A DNA stretch of 64,000 nt from Betaproteobacteria bacterium (GTDB lineage: Bacteria > Pseudomonadota > Gammaproteobacteria > Burkholderiales > Casimicrobiaceae): the NCBI GenBank assembly GCA_013298695.1, contig JAAFIS010000013.1:1-64000 (forward strand), in the 5' to 3' direction. The first letter of the stretch is position 1; each line of letters begins with the position of its first letter. The notes beneath the pieces were generated by a model. The model saw only the letters and a list, made by a program, of their open reading frames with translations. It was not told the origin of the DNA and did no database searches. Of the stretch, positions 60,823 to 64,000 are shown piece after piece. Position numbers and translations under genes: made by a program.

Positions 60823-61791
60823 CTAATCCGCTTTGATGTTTCGCGACGAAATCAGCTTCTGCCATCGCGTGAATTCTGCCGCTTGAAACGTTGCAAATTG
60901 CGCGGGTGAATTGAGTACGATTTCGAATCCGAGATCGGTTAATCGCGCTGCAGTTTGCGGTTCGCGAATCGTCGCGACGATGGCGTCATGGAGTCGTTTT
61001 TTCACGTCCGCCGGTAATCCTTTCGGCGCTGCGACCGCTTGCCACGAATAAACATTGGCGTCTTTCACACCGCTTTCTTCGAGGGTCGGCACGTCTGGCA
61101 ACAACGCCGAGCGCTTGGCGCTAGTAATGGCAAGCGCGCGCAATTTACCGGCTTTGATTTGCGGCATCGCCGTGTTGATATTCATCCATGATGCGTTGAC
61201 TTGCCCGCCCAAAAGATCAGTCATCACCGGGCCACCGCCTTTGTAGGGCACGTGAACGCCCGTAGTGCCCGTTTGTTGCCAGAAAAGTTCTGCCGTTAGA
61301 TGGTCGCTGCTACCGTTTCCTGATGAGCCAAATGTCATCTTGCCGGGATTCGTTTTTTGGAACGCAATCACGTCTGCGAGCGACTGCGCGGTGAAGGCTG
61401 CGGGCACCACAAGTACGTTGGGTGCTTGCACGACGACGGTGATCGGATCGAAATCCTTGAGCGCGTCGTAGTTGGTTTTGATGAGGTGCGGCGCGATCAC
61501 AAAAGGGCCGAGTGAAGACACAAACAAGGTGTAACCATCGGCGGGGGAGCGCGCGACTTGCTGCGCGCCGATGGTGCCGGTCGCGCCCGCTTTGTTCTCA
61601 ACGATGAAGCTTGCGCCATTGAGCCGCGCGCCCATTGCGCCGGATAAAGTTCGCGCAATTTGATCGGTCGAACCGCCGGGCGGAAACGGCACGAGCAACG
61701 TAATCGGTTTCTCAGGCCACGCAAAAGTTGCGGCGCTTGCGAGGCCGGCCATTGCAGCAAACGCTCTGACGAAAAGACGATGTGAATTCAC
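60823..61791 (-). CDS. Bug family TTT solute-binding protein
   Basis: A 322-residue Bug receptor, the second in the window. The signal peptide ends SAATFAWPEK, then PITLLVPFPPGGSTDQIART, GATGTIGAQQVARSPADGYT, MTFGSSGNGSSDHLTAELFW and VPYKGGGPVMTDLLGGQ. Two GTG codons are close (61797, 61791). GGAG is 5 bases from the second, so 61791 is taken. No TctAB genes are nearby. Ligand probably a small carboxylate. Confidence 0.93.
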   Translation of the reverse strand: MNSHRLFVRAFAAMAGLASAATFAWPEKPITLLVPFPPGGSTDQIARTLSGAMGARLNGASFIVENKAGATGTIGAQQVARSPADGYTLFVSSLGPFVIAPHLIKTNYDALKDFDPITVVVQAPNVLVVPAAFTAQSLADVIAFQKTNPGKMTFGSSGNGSSDHLTAELFWQQTGTTGVHVPYKGGGPVMTDLLGGQVNASWMNINTAMPQIKAGKLRALAITSAKRSALLPDVPTLEESGVKDANVYSWQAVAAPKGLPADVKKRLHDAIVATIREPQTAARLTDLGFEIVLNSPAQFATFQAAEFTRWQKLISSRNIKAD

Positions 61792-61815
61792 GGTCACTCC
61801 TTGTCGATGTTTTTC

Positions 61816-62058
61816 TTACGTTTCTAAGCGCGGCGCGCGAGGAAGCGCATCGGCTTCATTGTGCGACAAATCTTTAGTGATTTGCAGATTGCGTCGATAC
61901 GCGCCGGGCGCGAAACGCGGAAACTGAAACGCTCGGTGCAACAAGAGGTCGCACTCGCTATGTTCGTCGCGTGGAACGCGGAGTTTGCTCAGCGCAATTG
62001 ATCCTATCAAGCGCGGGTTTTTGCCGGTGACCACAGCGCCAAAACAGGAAAGCGACAA
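61816..62058 (-). CDS. Doubtful small ORF upstream of the Bug gene
   Basis: An 80-codon frame with a TTG start, no Shine-Dalgarno and no recognised family (VPRDEHSECDLLLHRAFQFP). Composition is plausible for coding DNA, but nothing confirms it. The rest of the 61792-62187 gap holds repeat copy 13. Confidence 0.2.
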   Translation of the reverse strand: MSLSCFGAVVTGKNPRLIGSIALSKLRVPRDEHSECDLLLHRAFQFPRFAPGAYRRNLQITKDLSHNEADALPRAPRLET

Positions 62059-62088
62059 ATGTTTTCGTCAAAAGCTACGTAGGCTAAG

Positions 62089-62173
62089 GCCCAGTTTAAT
62101 TGGGCGCGAAGAGTGTTTATCGTGTATTTCGATAGTAGACTCACCGTGCAGTGAAGCCCGTTATAGTCGGGGC
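62089..62173. repeat. Dispersed 3' element, copy 13
   Basis: The hairpin GCCCAGTTTAATTGGGC (62089-62105) is followed by a core with TTTATCGTGTATTTCGATAG and GAAGCCCGTTATAG. It lies 15 bp downstream of the cysM stop. Confidence 0.55.
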
Positions 62174-62187
62174 TAAGCGGCGATAGC

Positions 62188-63087
62188 TTATCCTGGGAAC
62201 ACACCGGTCGATAGGTATCGATCACCACGGTCGCAAACAATGAAAACGACGGTCGCGTGGGTGAGTTCTTTGGCGACGCGAAGTGCTATCTGACACGCCC
62301 CTGCCGCCGACACGCCGCAAAAGATACCTTCGACGACGGCGAGTTCTCGCGTCATCGCTTCGGCGTCAGATTGTGCAACTTCTTCGACGCGATCAATGCG
62401 CGCCTTTTTTGAGATTTCTGGCTTGTAAGCGTCGGGCCATTTGCGAATGCCAGCAATGCTCGAACCATCGGTCGGTTGTGCACCGACGATAACGATTTTT
62501 TCGTTCTGCTCTTTGAGGTAATTTGATACGCCGGTAATGGTGCCTGTGGTTCCCATTGCGCTCACGAAATGTGTCACCTGGTGATGGGTTTGCTGCCAGA
62601 TCTCCGGCCCGGTGCCGCGATAGTGCGCGAGCGGGTTGTCGGGGTTTGCGAACTGATCGAGCACGCGACCTTGTCCTTCGTTTTGCATCTTCACGGCAAG
62701 ATCGCGCGCGCCTTCCATGCCCTCGGTTTTGGACACCAAAATCAATTCGGCACCAAACGCCTTCATCGATTGCCGCCGCTCAAGCGATTGGTTTTCCGGC
62801 ATGATGAGTTTCATCTTGTAACCGCGCATCGCCGCCACCATCGCCAGCGCAATGCCCGTGTTGCCGCTCGTCGCTTCAATCAACGTGTCGCCCGGTTTAA
62901 TTTCACCGCGTTTTTCCGCTTCCATAATCATGGAAAACGCAGGACGATCTTTCACGCTGCCGGCAGGATTGTTGCCCTCCATCTTGGCAAGAATCACGTT
63001 TGATTCGTGAATGCCGAATTGCTGCGGCAAACGTTGCAGACGAACAAGTGGCGTGTTGCCAATAGTGGATTCGATGGTTGGGTACAT
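62188..63087 (-). CDS. cysM: Cysteine synthase B
   Basis: A 299-residue PLP enzyme making cysteine from O-acetylserine and sulfide or thiosulfate. It has IGNTPLVRLQRL, GNNPAGSVKDRPA (PLP Lys), EATSGNTGIALAMVAAMRGY and AMGTTGTITGVSNYLK (phosphate loop). IKPGDTLIEATS and the RPA rather than RIA after the PLP Lys favour CysM over CysK. ATG at 63087 is standard. No neighbour of sulfur metabolism is seen. Confidence 0.94.
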   Translation of the reverse strand: MYPTIESTIGNTPLVRLQRLPQQFGIHESNVILAKMEGNNPAGSVKDRPAFSMIMEAEKRGEIKPGDTLIEATSGNTGIALAMVAAMRGYKMKLIMPENQSLERRQSMKAFGAELILVSKTEGMEGARDLAVKMQNEGQGRVLDQFANPDNPLAHYRGTGPEIWQQTHHQVTHFVSAMGTTGTITGVSNYLKEQNEKIVIVGAQPTDGSSIAGIRKWPDAYKPEISKKARIDRVEEVAQSDAEAMTRELAVVEGIFCGVSAAGACQIALRVAKELTHATVVFIVCDRGDRYLSTGVFPG

Positions 63088-63099
63088 GGTTTGAAATGC

Positions 63100-63362
63100 A
63101 GGACGGCGCGCTTCGCGCTATGACGACGCTTCGCTATGACGACGCCGCTTCGCGGCTAAGACGCAAAGCTTCACGAACGTTGCCGCGAAGAAACCGACTG
63201 GTGGAGATCAGCACGTGATGATACGCGCAGACGCGACGTAGCTGTCATCAACAGGCGGCGGCATCCTCTGCAACGTCATCTCGTCCTAGCGCCCAAAGAG
63301 GCGCATCGTCCTAGGCCGAGGGGCCGTCGTCCTAGCGCGAAGCGCGTCGTCCTTCGCGCGCG
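63100..63362. repeat. GACGAC composite repeat block D
   Basis: Between the ComEA-like gene and cysM. Left arms are CTATGACGACGC (twice) with spacers GCGC-TTC-GCGC and GCCGC-TTC-GCGGC. The core is 63160-63280. Right arms are inverted, CGTCCTAG units with spacers GCGCC-N6-GGCGC, GGCC-GAGG-GGCC and GCGC-GAA-GCGC. Confidence 0.7.
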
Positions 63363-63398
63363 ACAAAAAAAAATGAACCCGCCGAAGCGGGTTCATTT
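63362..63398 (-). terminator. Rho-independent terminator of the ComEA-like gene
   Basis: On the minus strand AAATGAACCCGC-TTCG-GCGGGTTCATTT is followed by further T. It is a 12-bp perfect stem with a UUCG-type loop, 24 bp after the stop codon. Confidence 0.9.
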
Positions 63399-63422
63399 AT
63401 CCGTACGAAAGTTCGCGCGAAA

Positions 63423-63998
63423 CTACTTCTTCGGCTCGTCTTTCTTAGCTGCGTCTTTAGCAGGCGCATCTTTCTTAGCTGCGTCGTCTTTCTTCGGCGC
63501 ATCTTTCTTCATTGCTGCTTCTTTTTTAGCTTTTGCATCGGCTTCTTTTTTGGCCTTTGCTTCTTCAGCTTTCTTCTTTTTTTCTTCAGCTTTTTTCGCT
63601 TTTTCCTCAGCAGCTTTCTTCTTGTCGGCTTCTTTTTTGGCCTTAGCTTCTGCGGCTTTTTCTTCTTTGGTCATTTCTTTCTTGGCAGGCGCGGCTTCTT
63701 TCTTAGGCTCGTCCTTTTTAGCTGCGTCTTTAGCAGGCGCAGCTTCTTTCTTCATCTCTTCTTTTTTCGGCGATTCTTTCGCAGACGCTGCGGCAGCAGG
63801 TGCGTCTTTCTTGCCCGCATCAGCTTTTGGCGCGTCTTTCGCGGCTTCCTTTTTTACTTCCCAATCCACTTTGGTTGGACCCGAAAGTGCGATCTTCGAT
63901 TTCATCGTTTCGAAGTTCTTCTCGCCCACGCCGTCGACTTTTTTCAGATCATCGAGTGATTTGAAGCCGCCATTTTTGGTGCGGTAATCGATGATCGC
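63423..63998 (-). CDS. ComEA-like helix-hairpin-helix protein with histone-like tail, 5' truncated
   Basis: The frame runs off the right edge; 191 codons are visible. The first part AIIDYRTKNGGFKSLDDLKK, then VDGVGEKNFETMKSKIALSG, is the ComEA-type helix-hairpin-helix that binds DNA non-specifically. After VDWEVKK the remaining about 145 residues are almost only Ala, Lys, Glu, Pro and Asp (KKAEEKKKKAEEAKAKKEAD), like bacterial histone H1-like tails. Known ComEA proteins end soon after the HhH. Whether a signal peptide is present lies outside the window. It could be a periplasmic uptake protein or a nucleoid protein. Confidence 0.8.
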   Translation of the reverse strand, partial: AIIDYRTKNGGFKSLDDLKKVDGVGEKNFETMKSKIALSGPTKVDWEVKKEAAKDAPKADAGKKDAPAAAASAKESPKKEEMKKEAAPAKDAAKKDEPKKEAAPAKKEMTKEEKAAEAKAKKEADKKKAAEEKAKKAEEKKKKAEEAKAKKEADAKAKKEAAMKKDAPKKDDAAKKDAPAKDAAKKDEPKK

Positions 63999-64000
63999 TT

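Noticed and set aside
63373-63987. Plus-strand frame of Phe/Ala/Ser-rich residues at the right edge
   Set aside because: It is the complement of the Lys/Ala/Glu-rich ComEA-like tail; the composition is explained by antisense reading of AAG/GCC-rich codons.

Overview
The window is bacterial chromosome, most likely from a betaproteobacterium of the Burkholderiales type. The reasons are two tripartite-tricarboxylate (Bug family) binding proteins, an ffs-dnaX-ybaB-recR block, rsmA, an ETF-ubiquinone oxidoreductase, ordinary proteobacterial Shine-Dalgarno sites and frequent GTG/TTG starts. No ribosomal RNA is present to fix the taxon, so this is inference. Base composition looks moderately GC-rich. 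No CRISPR array, transposase, integrase or prophage block was seen.

Layout. 1-4262: end of a dienelactone-hydrolase-like gene, an esterase-like hydrolase, an orphan contractile-tail sheath gene and a short-chain dehydrogenase. 4475-9504: lytic transglycosylase mltF, the 4.5S RNA and dnaX-ybaB-recR. 9598-21381 (minus strand): a nonsense-interrupted membrane protein, rsmA, a haem N-demethylase-like gene (DUF3445), two DnaQ/PolB-type exonuclease genes, an AEC transporter, a CorC-type protein, small secreted and membrane proteins, two GNAT acetyltransferases and ETF-QO. 21430-29613: thioesterase, acetoacetyl-CoA synthetase, a TetR/HlyD/ABC/permease operon with 4-base overlaps, and the two subunits of 3-oxoacid CoA-transferase. 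Acetoacetate can thus be activated by ATP or by CoA transfer.

29768-34268: a trypsin-like protease overlapping an FHA-like membrane protein, an Atg22-type MFS carrier and a TonB-like secreted protein. 34335-34732: tRNA-Pro, tRNA-Arg, tRNA-His and a terminator. 34860-47838: metabolic and membrane genes, pirin with a divergent LysR regulator, PhoD-type phosphatase, a diguanylate cyclase and a tandem AAA+ ATPase. 47953-59911 is accessory in character: secreted proteins with dockerin-like, IPT/TIG and S74 chaperone domains, a DUF2726 protein beside a PD-(D/E)XK-like protein, and a Ser/Thr kinase converging on an ECF sigma factor. 60087-64000: DUF2237, DUF3253, a second Bug protein, cysM, and a ComEA-like gene with a histone-like Lys/Ala tail that runs off the edge.

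The most striking feature is repeat density. (1) About 13 copies of a 60-100 bp AT-rich element with inverted ends (TGGGCGA ... TCGCCCA) lie almost always just after stop codons. (2) Four composite blocks consist of CTAGGACGACGC arms in opposite orientation around a variable core, with short palindromic spacers whose sequence changes while pairing is kept. (3) Several REP-like inverted pairs occur, two of them inside open reading frames (DUF3445 gene and acetoacetyl-CoA synthetase) without breaking the frame. These repeats are the best candidates for something undescribed. The protein-level candidates are the sheath orphan, the protease/FHA pair, the kinase/sigma pair and the ComEA-histone fusion.
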